Assembly: GCF_018494065.1 (NCBI RefSeq)
Contig: NZ_JABBFR010000003.1
Span: forward strand, 1 to 64,000
Source: Rosenbergiella gaditana
GTDB lineage: Bacteria; Pseudomonadota; Gammaproteobacteria; Enterobacterales; Enterobacteriaceae
Direction of reading: 5' to 3'
Length of the DNA stretch: 64,000 nucleotides
Of this stretch, positions 44,701 to 53,535 are shown one piece after another. The translations under genes and the position numbers were made by a program. Position 1 is the first letter of the stretch, and each line of letters begins with the position of its first letter. The notes under the pieces were generated by a model. It saw only the letters and a program-made list of their open reading frames with translations, searched no databases and had not been told where the DNA came from.

Positions 44701-45606
44701 TCAAGCTTTTATACTGTCTTGCTCGCGTGCGGCTGTATCAATAATCCATTGTCGAAAGGCCGCTATTTTACCGAGTTCTGCTTGGCTGTCATGGTAAACC
44801 AGATAAAAAGCATTTTTACTGGAGAGCACTTCGTTAAAAGGACAAACCAAACGCCCCGAACTCAGCTCACTCTGTACCATCACATTATTCGCTAACGCGA
44901 TACCTTGCCCGTGAATGGCAGCCTGAAGCACCATAGCACTGTGACTAAAAATAGGACCTTGTTGCACGTTGATATGAGGTAAACCGACTTGCCTCACCCA
45001 ACTCTGCCAATCACGACGCGAAGCATCGTGCAGTAACGTGACATGTTGTAAATCTGCGGGGGATTGTAACGGACGTTCGCCAGTTAGCAACACGGGAGCA
45101 CACACTGGCAATAAATATTCTGCGTATAATTTCTCAACCCGTAAGCCCGGCCAGTTTCCCCTACCGTAAAAAATGGCAATGTCGACGTCATCCGCCAATT
45201 TATCTTCTTCTCGATCAACGGCTTGAATACGAACATCAATGCCAGGGTGTTGTTGATTGAAGCTCGTTAAGCGGGGAACCAACCATTGGATAGCAAAACT
45301 GGGCAGTAAACTGACCGTTAATGCTCCTTTCGCGCTACGCGCTTGCAGTTTACGAGTGGCATCATTGAGCGCGGAGAAAATTTCTTTAATGTCGAGGTAG
45401 TAACTTTGCCCCTCTTCCGTCAATAACAATGAGCGATTACGCCGGCGAAACAACTTCAATCCAAGAAAATCCTCTAACGCTTTAATTTGATGACTCACTG
45501 CAGCTTGGGTAACAAATAGCTCTTCGGCTGCACGGGTGAAGCTTAGGTGTCGCGCGGCAGCATCAAAGACTTTTAGAGCATTGAGAGGTGGAAGACGTTT
45601 TGACAT
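44701..45606 (-). CDS. gcvA: Glycine cleavage system transcriptional activator GcvA
   Basis: A LysR-type regulator that activates gcvTHP with glycine, represses it with purines, and activates the divergent gcvB RNA. It has 301 residues. The N-terminal winged HTH is SFTRAAEELFVTQAAVSHQIKALEDFLG; the effector domain begins near residue 92. The start ATG is at 45606, about 120 nt from the gcvB start, so they share a control region. Confidence 0.95.
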   Translation of the reverse strand: MSKRLPPLNALKVFDAAARHLSFTRAAEELFVTQAAVSHQIKALEDFLGLKLFRRRNRSLLLTEEGQSYYLDIKEIFSALNDATRKLQARSAKGALTVSLLPSFAIQWLVPRLTSFNQQHPGIDVRIQAVDREEDKLADDVDIAIFYGRGNWPGLRVEKLYAEYLLPVCAPVLLTGERPLQSPADLQHVTLLHDASRRDWQSWVRQVGLPHINVQQGPIFSHSAMVLQAAIHGQGIALANNVMVQSELSSGRLVCPFNEVLSSKNAFYLVYHDSQAELGKIAAFRQWIIDTAAREQDSIKA

Positions 45607-45723
45607 AACCTATGGGTACTCATTTATCGATAGCGGGCCGCTATAGCAATATTAGTTTTTATAATGTGAAGCATTATAAATTGTCCATTGAGTAACTTCC
45701 ACTAAATACCTATAGTTGCGCCC

Positions 45724-45893
45724 ACTTCCGAAGGTGGTATTGCGATAAGCTTGAGAGTTTATCGAAAGAAGCTTTAGGTGCTGATGTTGTGTTTGCATTT
45801 GACTTGGAAGGTTCAAGTCCACTATTTCCTGTGATATACACCCTGTCTGTCCATAGTATATTATTTATAACACCGCCTAGGCGGTGTTTTTTT
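45724..45893 (+). ncRNA. gcvB: GcvB small regulatory RNA
   Basis: Divergent from gcvA. The 5' ACTTCC, the G/U-rich R1 seed (GATGTTGTGTTTGC at about 45783-45796), the near-identical R3 segment CCCTGTCTGTCCATAG (45841-45856) and the terminator ACACCGCC/GGCGGTGT followed by ten T are all present. It acts with Hfq to repress amino-acid and peptide transporter mRNAs. At about 170 nt it is shorter than the roughly 205-nt E. coli RNA; the lost sequence is between the 5' hairpin and R1 and around the R2 region. Confidence 0.93.
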
Positions 45894-46047
45894 TTTGCCC
45901 AAACGACACAGCGACAGCGCGATGATAAAAAAATCGGTGCTCTCGAATACCAATCGTTTGCGTTGGCGATGGATAGATTTAATTCATGCTAAAAGAGTTA
46001 ATACGGAGAGAAGACTGGCAGTGGATGCTACCAGTCTTAAGGCGGGA

Positions 46048-46275
46048 CTATTGACCAACTTCAGTCAAATCTTTAACTTCTAAACGGTTAATCTGTTGTT
46101 TGACACCTGCGCCATCTTTATAAAGAATAAGACCTGTGTCTTCATCTACCGAAGGTTTACCTTGGGTGACGATAGTTTTTCCATCATTGGTGTGCATAAC
46201 GTAATTACTCGAACACCCTGCAAGAGTAAAAGCTAAGCCTGAAACAGCCAATACAGCTAAAAGATGCTTTTTCAT
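46048..46275 (-). CDS. ygdI: Small lipoprotein YgdI (YgdI/YgdR family)
   Basis: A 75-residue lipoprotein of unknown function. The signal peptide ends LAGC (Cys21), followed by the family core SSNYVMHTNDGKTIVTQGKP and a KQQINRLEVKDL C-terminus, an SH3-like fold. A TAATCTCC-type ribosome site (GGAGAT) precedes the ATG. The 45894-46047 gap before it, after gcvB, shows nothing else. Confidence 0.94.
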   Translation of the reverse strand: MKKHLLAVLAVSGLAFTLAGCSSNYVMHTNDGKTIVTQGKPSVDEDTGLILYKDGAGVKQQINRLEVKDLTEVGQ

Positions 46276-46402
46276 TTATTATCTCCATATCGAATATCTT
46301 CAGTCATTATAGATCTGATTTTTTCAGTTCTTATACTTACCATAGGCTAAGTTAGAAAAATTGCTATGGTTTACGATCAAAAAAAAGGTTGTCACGCACA
46401 GT

Positions 46403-47611
46403 ATGAGAAAATTCTCTCCTGATTGGTTTCGTCAGCAGTTTCCAGCACTCCACAAGCCGTACTGTTATCTGGACAGTGCAGCCACCAGCCTGCGCCCACA
46501 GGTGATGATTGAGGCGACACAAGCCTACTATCAAAACGGAGGAACGGTTCACCGCAGCCACTATTCACAGGCGAAAGAGGCAACCGAACGCTACGAAGCT
46601 TGCCGCCAGCAAGTTGCACAATTAATTAATGCCGCCGAGGCCAACCAGATTATCTGGACGCGAGGGAGTACTGAGTCAATTAACTTAGTGGCTCAGGCTT
46701 GGTTAGCTCATCAGCTCCAACCCGGCGACGAAATCCTTGTCAGTGAAGCAGAACACCATGCCAACCTATTGCCTTGGTTAATGCTGGCTGAACAAACGGG
46801 CGCTAAGGTTGTTCGTTGGCCCCTTAGCCCACAAGGCGAACTGGAGGTCGATGAGTTAGCATTGCGACTCACCGCCCGCACTCGTTTACTGGCCGTTACC
46901 CAAATGTCTAATGTCACCGGGTATGTGCCGCCAATGGCAGAAATTATCGCGTTAGCACATCAGGCTGGCGTCCCAGTATTGGTTGATGGCGCACAAGGTA
47001 TTGTTCATCAACCGACCGATGTGCAGCGATGGGATGCCGATTTTTACGTTTTTTCCGCACATAAATTGTACGGTCCTACAGGTATCGGTGTACTTTACGC
47101 CCGCAAAGATCGTTTGGCCGAGATGCGCCCCACTCAAGGCGGCGGCAAAATAATTAGCCATGTAGATTTTGACGGTTATCGCCTGCTCTCTGCCCCTTGG
47201 TGCTTTGAGCCTGGCACGCCGAATATTGCAGGTGTTATCGGGCTGGCGAGTGCCCTTGGTTTCCATCAGAGCGTTGATTGGCAAGCGGCAGAAGCCTGGA
47301 CCTGTCAGCTCGCCGACTACGCCGCAGAACAGTTGGCGGCATTACCGGGAATAACCCTGTTCCGTGCAGCAGGTTCTCCGATCATCTCATTTGTTTTTGA
47401 GTCACTGCACAGTGCCGATCTGTTCACCTTAATTAGCGAACACAATGTGGCATTACGGGTGGGACAACACTGCGCCCAACCCTTAATGCAGGCATTAGGG
47501 GTTCAGGGTACCTTAAGAGCTTCATTCGCCGCTTACAATACCTACGATGATGTCGAGAAATTAGTGCGCGCCGTCACCTTTGCTTATCAACTATTAACTG
47601 AAGAAGAGTAA
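46403..47611 (+). CDS. csdA: Cysteine desulfurase CsdA
   Basis: A PLP enzyme that removes sulfur or selenium from cysteine, cysteine sulfinate and selenocysteine, and passes sulfur to CsdE. It has 402 residues from the ATG at 46403 (MRKFSPDWFRQQFPAL); a longer frame begins 42 nt upstream but lacks family support. The PLP lysine is in FSAHKLYGPTGIG and the active-site cysteine in RVGQHCAQPL; AEHHANLLPW is conserved. It forms a pair with csdE, 11 nt downstream. Confidence 0.96.
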   Translation: MRKFSPDWFRQQFPALHKPYCYLDSAATSLRPQVMIEATQAYYQNGGTVHRSHYSQAKEATERYEACRQQVAQLINAAEANQIIWTRGSTESINLVAQAWLAHQLQPGDEILVSEAEHHANLLPWLMLAEQTGAKVVRWPLSPQGELEVDELALRLTARTRLLAVTQMSNVTGYVPPMAEIIALAHQAGVPVLVDGAQGIVHQPTDVQRWDADFYVFSAHKLYGPTGIGVLYARKDRLAEMRPTQGGGKIISHVDFDGYRLLSAPWCFEPGTPNIAGVIGLASALGFHQSVDWQAAEAWTCQLADYAAEQLAALPGITLFRAAGSPIISFVFESLHSADLFTLISEHNVALRVGQHCAQPLMQALGVQGTLRASFAAYNTYDDVEKLVRAVTFAYQLLTEEE

Positions 47612-47622
47612 GGCCCGAATTT

Positions 47623-48069
47623 ATGCCACTCCCCACCCATCCTTTTGGTACTGCTATCACAGCTGAAGATATCGCTGAACGATTACAAAAAAGCCCACAT
47701 TGGGAAGACCGCTACCGTGAGTTAATCCGCTTGAGTCGTCAAATGCCTACTCTACCACAAGCGTATCAAACGCCCGAAAATGAGGTTTTTGGTTGTGAGA
47801 ACCGAGTGTGGGTAGCCTATGAGCTCACGGCTCAAGGCCAATTCCACTTTGTGTTGGAGAGTGAAAGCCGCATCGTAAAAGGATTATTATCGGTATTACT
47901 GAGTCAGTGTGAGGGCGACTTGCCACAAGCACTGGTCGATAAAGACCTTTTAGCGCTATTTAACCGATTAGGGTTAGCACACCACCTTTCGGCTACCCGC
48001 AATAGCGGATTGACGGCTGTCGCGCAAGCGATAAAAAATGCGGCTCACGCCGCATTGGATCACTCTTAG
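47623..48069 (+). CDS. csdE: Sulfur acceptor protein CsdE
   Basis: A SufE-like protein that accepts persulfide from CsdA and hands it to TcdA. It has 148 residues, with the acceptor Cys58 in EVFGCENRVWV. It is convergent with tcdA, with a 4-nt overlap of the 3' ends. Confidence 0.96.
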   Translation: MPLPTHPFGTAITAEDIAERLQKSPHWEDRYRELIRLSRQMPTLPQAYQTPENEVFGCENRVWVAYELTAQGQFHFVLESESRIVKGLLSVLLSQCEGDLPQALVDKDLLALFNRLGLAHHLSATRNSGLTAVAQAIKNAAHAALDHS

Positions 48070-48872
48070 TTCAGTGACTCGCGAAGCTTACGGGCGATAA
48101 ACTTTTTCAACGCATGAGAGACTGCAACGAAGCCAAAGGAAGCAGTGACCATGGTCACTGCTCCAAAGCCTGAAGCGCAGTCCATACGCTTTGGCCCCTC
48201 GGCGGTTGCACGAGCATGACAAACGGATCCATCCGCTTGGGGGTAGCGTAAGGCCTCGGTTGAGAATACGCAGTCGATACCCAACTTACCTTTGCTATTT
48301 TTCACGATAGAAAAATCGCTTTTTAAGCGCTCACGTAATTTAGCCGCTAAAGGATCTTGAATCGTTTTAGCCAGATCCACCACAGCAATTTGCGTGGGAT
48401 CGATCTGCCCACCGGCACCGCCTACCGTGATCACCGGAATTTTATTTCGACGACAATAAGCCAACAGCGCAGCCTTGGGGCGGATCGCATCGATCGCATC
48501 AATCACATAATCGAAAGAGTGATTAAGGTAATCCGCAACATTTTCCGGGCTGATAAAATCGTCAATACAACTGACCTGACATTCAGGATTGATCTCGCGA
48601 ATCCGCGCAGCCATTACCTCAATCTTCTGATCACCCACCGTTTGTTTAAGGGCGTGAAGCTGACGATTAGTATTCGTGACACAGACATCATCCATATCGA
48701 CCAGCGTAATATGACCAATCCCCGTCCGGGCAAGGGCCTCGGCCGCCCAAGATCCAACGCCCCCTATTCCAATCACACAAAAATGAGCGTGTGGGAAAAA
48801 TTGTGCAGCCTGTTGACCGTAAAGTCGTGTAATACCGGAAAAACGCTGCTGCCATGATTCTGTCATCGTCAT
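48066..48872 (-). CDS. tcdA: tRNA threonylcarbamoyladenosine dehydratase TcdA
   Basis: An E1-like ATP-dependent enzyme that cyclises t6A37 to ct6A37 in ANN-decoding tRNAs. It has 268 residues, as in E. coli. The nucleotide loop is CVIGIGGVGSWAAEALARTGIG, followed by DMDDVCVTNTNRQ. The csdA-csdE-tcdA cluster is the functional sulfur-relay unit. Confidence 0.97.
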   Translation of the reverse strand: MTMTESWQQRFSGITRLYGQQAAQFFPHAHFCVIGIGGVGSWAAEALARTGIGHITLVDMDDVCVTNTNRQLHALKQTVGDQKIEVMAARIREINPECQVSCIDDFISPENVADYLNHSFDYVIDAIDAIRPKAALLAYCRRNKIPVITVGGAGGQIDPTQIAVVDLAKTIQDPLAAKLRERLKSDFSIVKNSKGKLGIDCVFSTEALRYPQADGSVCHARATAEGPKRMDCASGFGAVTMVTASFGFVAVSHALKKFIARKLRESLN

Positions 48873-48902
48873 TCTACTCTTAATATAAAACGCTACACTG
48901 GG

Positions 48903-50024
48903 TTATTGGCTAAATACCGGATTAGCCGAAAACACACCAGCGCCTGGTGCTGATTTTAAGATCCACACTCTTCCGTAGTGGTTATAGAACCCGGCTAAAT
49001 GTGCAGCTTCTTGACCGATACCCTGGTAAATATCGAAGTGTTGGCCTTTAATTGCGCCCCCAACATCTAATGCAACCATCAAGCGCATTTGATATTTACC
49101 GTTAAATTTCCCTTTTTCATTAAGCTGTGGCACTTCTGCCAGCAGGACTGAACCGGGTGGGATCAGCGACCGATCGGCAGCCACCGAGGCTTTAGCCACC
49201 AATGGTATAGCACTCGCACCACGCACTGGAGTGAAAGGCTCTGGCTTGAAGAAGACAAATGAGTCGTTGCTCTCTAACATTTGACGAACTTCAGCATAGG
49301 AGTGGTTATCCGCCCAATCACGAATCGCCTGCATCGACATGTCTTCACGCTTCACTTCACCGCGGTCGATCAACTCTTTACCAATACTGTGGTAAGCCCA
49401 GCCATTTTTACCGCCATATCCAAAGAAGGTAAATGGACGGCCGTCGCCATAATCGACATAGCCACTCCCTTGTACATCCATCATAAAGTTATCGATTAAT
49501 GAATTACTCCACGCGATCACGAAACGCGAATCGATAGCTCCATTATAAATATCTGCTCGTCTCGGCAGCTTATAGCGACCATGTTTTGGTGGCATTCGAT
49601 AGATAGGATATTGGAATTCACCTTGACGGGTGTAGCGCGCATGGATCACCGGGGTATAGTAGCCGGTGAACTGGACGTTACCGTAATCATCTGCGCCTTC
49701 CATTTGCCAGGCTTCAATACCGTAATTGCGCAGCTGACGTGTATCGCCCCCTGCATTCAACCAACTCTGAATGGCATTAAAGGTACTTTGCTGACGCTGA
49801 TACATGCGCGAAGATGCGCCTTGTACCTGTTGAACCTGATTAACGAAGTCGCCACCGTTAACCGGTGCTCCGATAGCGTTAGGCTGATTACGCAGGGCAA
49901 ATTGCGATGTGATTTTACCATCTTTATATTGTTGGCCTCGATCCGTGGGTTTCGAAGAGCACCCCGCCAGCAACATCGCGACCAGTGAGCCAGTGACAGC
50001 TAGTTTCAGTAATGGGAATTTCAT
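48903..50024 (-). CDS. mltA: Membrane-bound lytic murein transglycosylase A
   Basis: An outer-membrane lipoprotein that cleaves peptidoglycan glycan strands. It has 373 residues (E. coli 365). The lipobox is LAGC with Cys22. The MltA/3D barrel ends with the catalytic Asp in LDVGGAIKGQHFDIYQGIG. In E. coli it is followed by initiator tRNA genes and amiC; here one tRNA and a broken amiC follow. Confidence 0.96.
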   Translation of the reverse strand: MKFPLLKLAVTGSLVAMLLAGCSSKPTDRGQQYKDGKITSQFALRNQPNAIGAPVNGGDFVNQVQQVQGASSRMYQRQQSTFNAIQSWLNAGGDTRQLRNYGIEAWQMEGADDYGNVQFTGYYTPVIHARYTRQGEFQYPIYRMPPKHGRYKLPRRADIYNGAIDSRFVIAWSNSLIDNFMMDVQGSGYVDYGDGRPFTFFGYGGKNGWAYHSIGKELIDRGEVKREDMSMQAIRDWADNHSYAEVRQMLESNDSFVFFKPEPFTPVRGASAIPLVAKASVAADRSLIPPGSVLLAEVPQLNEKGKFNGKYQMRLMVALDVGGAIKGQHFDIYQGIGQEAAHLAGFYNHYGRVWILKSAPGAGVFSANPVFSQ

Positions 50025-50185
50025 GAGTTTCTCTTATCGCTCAATGTCTATTGGCGAAGATAGCAGAGCCCCTAAAAGATTAAAACTGTAAAGCGAGATC
50101 CCCGCAAAAAATGCTTACAAAAAGGACTTATCGAGTGATTTTGCACCGAAAATTAACTTTTTTTCGATATATCTAAAATTTAGGG

Positions 50186-50213
50186 TTGCAAAGATCGGTG
50201 TAATCCGTATAGT
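50186..50213 (+). promoter_or_regulatory. Promoter of the initiator tRNA gene
   Basis: TTGCAA (50186-50191) and TATAGT (50208-50213) with a 16-bp spacer, a GCGC discriminator, and an AT-rich upstream element resembling an UP sequence (50150-50182). The tRNA begins 14 nt after the -10. Confidence 0.85.
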
Positions 50214-50226
50214 GCGCTTCCACGGA

Positions 50227-50303
<77 letters not shown>

Positions 50304-50314
50304 ATATGAGAAAG

Positions 50315-50344
50315 CTTATCAAGTAAACTTGATAAGATTTTTTT
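50315..50344. terminator. Terminator of the tRNA-fMet gene, facing the argS fragment
   Basis: A 9-bp stem CTTATCAAG/CTTGATAAG (50315-50323, 50328-50336) with a TAAA loop and a T7 tail on the plus strand. The argS fragment stop codon (50343-50345) lies within its tail, so it also closes minus-strand transcription. Confidence 0.88.
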
Positions 50345-51680
50345 ACATCCTTTCTGGTACACGAATCCCCAGGGTAGATAAGCCTAAGACCTCTCCCGTC
50401 AACTGAGTCAGGTAAAGACGATTTTTCCTTTGTTCGGCACTCTCCTCGGCTAAAATCGGCGTATTGGCATAAAACCGTGAGAACAATGACGCCAACTCAA
50501 AGAGATATTGACACATCATATTTGGCATCCCTTCTCTCGCTACCAAGTTCAATCTTTCTTCAAGCTGTAAGATGGCCAACGCAATGGCGCGCTCTTCTGG
50601 GGTGGTCACGCGAAGTCCCTGACCATCCTGCCAGCTCAAGCCTTGCTGCTGAGCTTTTTCGAGTAGAGAATGAATACGTGCCCCAGCATACTGGATATAG
50701 GGTGCAGTATTGCCTTCAAAACTCAGCATACTGTCCCAGTCAAAAATATAATCGGTGGTTCTATTTTTCGATAGATCAGCATACTTAACAGCACCAATAC
50801 CAATAATGGTCGCTAACTCATCTAACTCTTCGCCAGTAATATGTGGCGATTTCTGCTCGATTATCTGCTTCGCTCGACTGACGGCCTCTGCCAAAAGCGC
50901 CGATAATTTTATCGTTCCCCCTTCACGGGTTTTAAAAGGCTGCCCTTGTTTATCCAGCATCATGCCAAACTTATGGTGTTCTAAGGCGACCTCTTGTGGC
51001 ACATAACCCGCTTTGCGCACAATTGCCCAGGCCATCATAAGGTGTTGGTGTTGACGAGCATCGATATAATAGAGCACGCGGTCTACTTTGAGGGTTTCAT
51101 AACGATATTTCGCACAAGCAATATCCGTGGTGGTATAAAGATAGCCTCCATCCTGCTTACGGATAACGACGCCCATCGCCTCTCCCTGCTTGTTTTTATA
51201 AGCATTGAGATAGACGACAACCGACTCCTTCTCTTCTTGGGCAATATTACGTTCCAACAAGTCATCGATAATCTCGGCAAGCATCTCATTGTAGGCACTT
51301 TCACCACGAATATCGGCGGGGGTGAGAGAGACACCTAACAGATCATAGTTCTGCTGGTTCTGCTGCATAGAAATTTCAACCAACGGCCGCCACATCGAGC
51401 GGCAATAGTCATCCCCTTGCTGTAGCTTAACGACATACTGTCTAGCACGTTGGGCAAAAGCACTATCCTGGTCGTAGCGTTTTTTTGCTTCGCGATAGAA
51501 ACCTTCAAGGTCGGAGAGCGAAAACTGATCACTACGATCCCCCTCCTCTAAGTGTGCAATCAACATACCGAATTGCGTACCCCAGTCGCCAATATGGTTA
51601 ACTTTCGTCACGTTATGACCAAGAAAGCGCAGAGTACGGACACTTGCATCACCAATAATCGATGCTGGAAGTTCGCCACG
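50343..51680 (-). pseudogene. argS: 5'-truncated arginyl-tRNA synthetase (argS) fragment
   Basis: About 437 codons of an ArgRS are open from [17 protein letters not shown] through [19 protein letters not shown] to the C-terminal VPERM end, covering the second half of the catalytic domain and the whole DALR anticodon-binding domain ([13 protein letters not shown]). The first 130 or so residues, including the N-terminal tRNA-binding domain and the class I HVGH signature, are missing. In their place the frame runs into amiC sequence. A GTG at 51611 could start a 422-residue product. It cannot be a complete ArgRS; a full argS must exist elsewhere. The 1.3-kb frame is undamaged, so it may be a recent insertion or retained for another role. 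Confidence 0.85.
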
Positions 51681-52074
51681 GGGTATAGATAAAAAATATC
51701 CTGTCGGACGGGTTGTTTTAAATCAATCACTACACGTAATGTTTTCACATCAAATTTCGCCACACGAATCCCGCGAATAAAGGGATCTGCCCTCTTAACT
51801 TGCTGACTAAGTTTATGCAGCACCGGACTTAGCCTAAAGTCATTAATATCAATCACCAACCGCGCGGCGACTTCAAAATAAAATAGCGGTAGTGGGGTAA
51901 GGTTGCCGACTCGAAAGTCAGGCGGGTATAAAGCGTAGAAGGCCATAAACGGATAGCACTAAATTGAGGCCCCACTGCGGCGTGCGCTGACGACATGATA
52001 CTGATTAGCCAAATTAGCACAGCAAGGTCCTGCAGCCAGTGTTGGTAACCGACGGCTCCTTTTTGAAACAACAT
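51655..52074 (-). pseudogene. amiC: N-acetylmuramoyl-L-alanine amidase AmiC, truncated and frameshifted
   Basis: From the ATG at 52074 a signal sequence with AHAAVGPQFSAIRLWPSTLYTRLTFES matches the AmiC AMIN domain. The frame breaks near 51867 within a CGCCGCGCGG run (SPRG in one frame, then ARLVIDINDFRLSPVL in the next). The second frame continues [25 protein letters not shown] to [10 protein letters not shown] and then joins the argS fragment. The whole catalytic Amidase_3 domain is gone. The position opposite argA is that of amiC in E. coli. Confidence 0.9.
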
Positions 52075-52136
52075 ATCCTTTTCCCTAAAGATAAGATTGT
52101 GATTTATCACAATCTCGACTTGCAATTTATGCCTCT

Positions 52137-52175
52137 TAAGCATAAAAATACACTTATAACGAATAAAAATTCATT
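52137..52175 (+). promoter_or_regulatory. Tandem ARG boxes (ArgR operator) of argA
   Basis: Two 14-bp cores 21 bp apart, as required for an ArgR hexamer. The downstream core CGAATAAAAATTCA (52160-52173) matches the consensus TGAATWWWWATTCA at all but the first base. The upstream core AGCATAAAAATACA (52139-52152) matches less well. They lie immediately before the argA ribosome site (TTTGGAG, 52174-52180), so ArgR with arginine should block argA expression. Confidence 0.85.
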
Positions 52176-52185
52176 TGGAGCTCCT

Positions 52186-53514
52186 GTGACAGAACGCAGC
52201 ACTGAACTGGTAAGAGGTTTTCGGCACACCGCCCCCTATATCAATACTCATCGTAATAAAACCTTTGTCATCATGCTCGGTGGTGAGGCTATCTGCCATG
52301 AAAACTTCCTCAGTATTGTGAGCGACATTGGCCTGTTACACAGTTTAGGTATTCGTCTCGTCGTCGTGTATGGCGCGCGCCCTCAAATCGATGCGAATTT
52401 ACTCGAGCATAATATTGAGCCAACTTATCATAAATATACTCGGGTTACTGACGCGCAATCTTTGGAATTAGTCAAACAAGCAGCGGGCCGATTGCAATTA
52501 GATATTACTGCGCGGCTATCCATGAGCCTTGGCAATACGCCACTGCAAAACGCGCATATCAATGTGGTCAGCGGTAACTTTATTATTGCTCAACCTTTAG
52601 GGGTAGATGACGGTGTCGATTATTGTCACTCTGGCCGTATCCGTCGTATCGATTATCAAGCAATTAACCAGCAACTGGACACCGGAGCAATCGTACTGAT
52701 TGGTCCGGTAGCCGTCTCGGTAACAGGTGAAAGCTTTAACCTAACGTCTGAAGAAATCGCTACACAAGTGGCCATAAAACTTAATGCCGCGAAAATGATT
52801 GGCTTTTGCTCAGAACAAGGCGTTCCAGATGAAGAAGGTAATATTATCTCTGAGATGTTCCCTGACCAAGCACAACAACGGATTGAACAATACGAATCTG
52901 CAGGTGATTATCTGTCAGGCACCGTGCGTTTCTTACGGGGTGCTATGCAAGCCTGTAAAAGCGGCGTACCGGGTAGCCATCTGATTAGCTATTTGGAGGA
53001 TGGAGCTCTGCTTCAAGAGCTTTTTTCTCGCGAAGGGATAGGTACGCAAGTCGTTATGGCGTCCGCCGAACAAGTCCGTAAGGCGACGATTGACGATATT
53101 GGCGGGATTTTAGATCTAATCCGTCCACTTGAACAGCAAGGTATTTTAGTGAGACGTTCCCGCGAACAATTAGAAATGGAGATCGATAAGTTTACGGTTG
53201 TCGTACGCGATCAATTAACGATTGCCTGTGCGGCCCTCTACCCTTTTGCTGAAGAAAAACTTGGCGAGATGGCCTGCGTGGCGGTTCACCCTGATTACCG
53301 TAGCTCTTCACGGGGAGATATGTTGCTCCAGCAAGTTAGCCAACAAGCGAGACAGATGGGCTTAGAAAAGCTCTTTGTACTGACCACTCGCAGTATTCAC
53401 TGGTTCCAAGAGCGCGGCTTCCAACCTGTCGATATTGAGTTTCTGCCAGAAAGTAAACAGAAACTCTATAACTATCAACGACGTTCGAAAATCCTGATGC
53501 TCACCTTAAATTAG
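52186..53514 (+). CDS. argA: N-acetylglutamate synthase ArgA
   Basis: Acetylates glutamate in the first step of arginine biosynthesis; feedback inhibited by arginine. It has 442 residues from a GTG at 52186 following TTGGAG, aligning with the E. coli start; longer upstream frames run through the ARG boxes and are rejected. The N-terminal amino-acid-kinase domain (VIMLGGEAI ... [10 protein letters not shown]) and the C-terminal GNAT domain ([17 protein letters not shown]) are intact. Confidence 0.97.
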   Translation: MTERSTELVRGFRHTAPYINTHRNKTFVIMLGGEAICHENFLSIVSDIGLLHSLGIRLVVVYGARPQIDANLLEHNIEPTYHKYTRVTDAQSLELVKQAAGRLQLDITARLSMSLGNTPLQNAHINVVSGNFIIAQPLGVDDGVDYCHSGRIRRIDYQAINQQLDTGAIVLIGPVAVSVTGESFNLTSEEIATQVAIKLNAAKMIGFCSEQGVPDEEGNIISEMFPDQAQQRIEQYESAGDYLSGTVRFLRGAMQACKSGVPGSHLISYLEDGALLQELFSREGIGTQVVMASAEQVRKATIDDIGGILDLIRPLEQQGILVRRSREQLEMEIDKFTVVVRDQLTIACAALYPFAEEKLGEMACVAVHPDYRSSSRGDMLLQQVSQQARQMGLEKLFVLTTRSIHWFQERGFQPVDIEFLPESKQKLYNYQRRSKILMLTLN

Positions 53515-53535
53515 CGAGACTTCCCCAAGCTCGCT

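Noticed and set aside
48357..48857. 166-codon plus-strand frame opposite tcdA
   Set aside because: Pure antisense shadow of the conserved E1-like domain; no supporting signals.
52039..52185. 49-residue N-terminal extension of ArgA
   Set aside because: It would translate through the ARG boxes and the ribosome site; the GTG at 52186 has proper spacing and family alignment.
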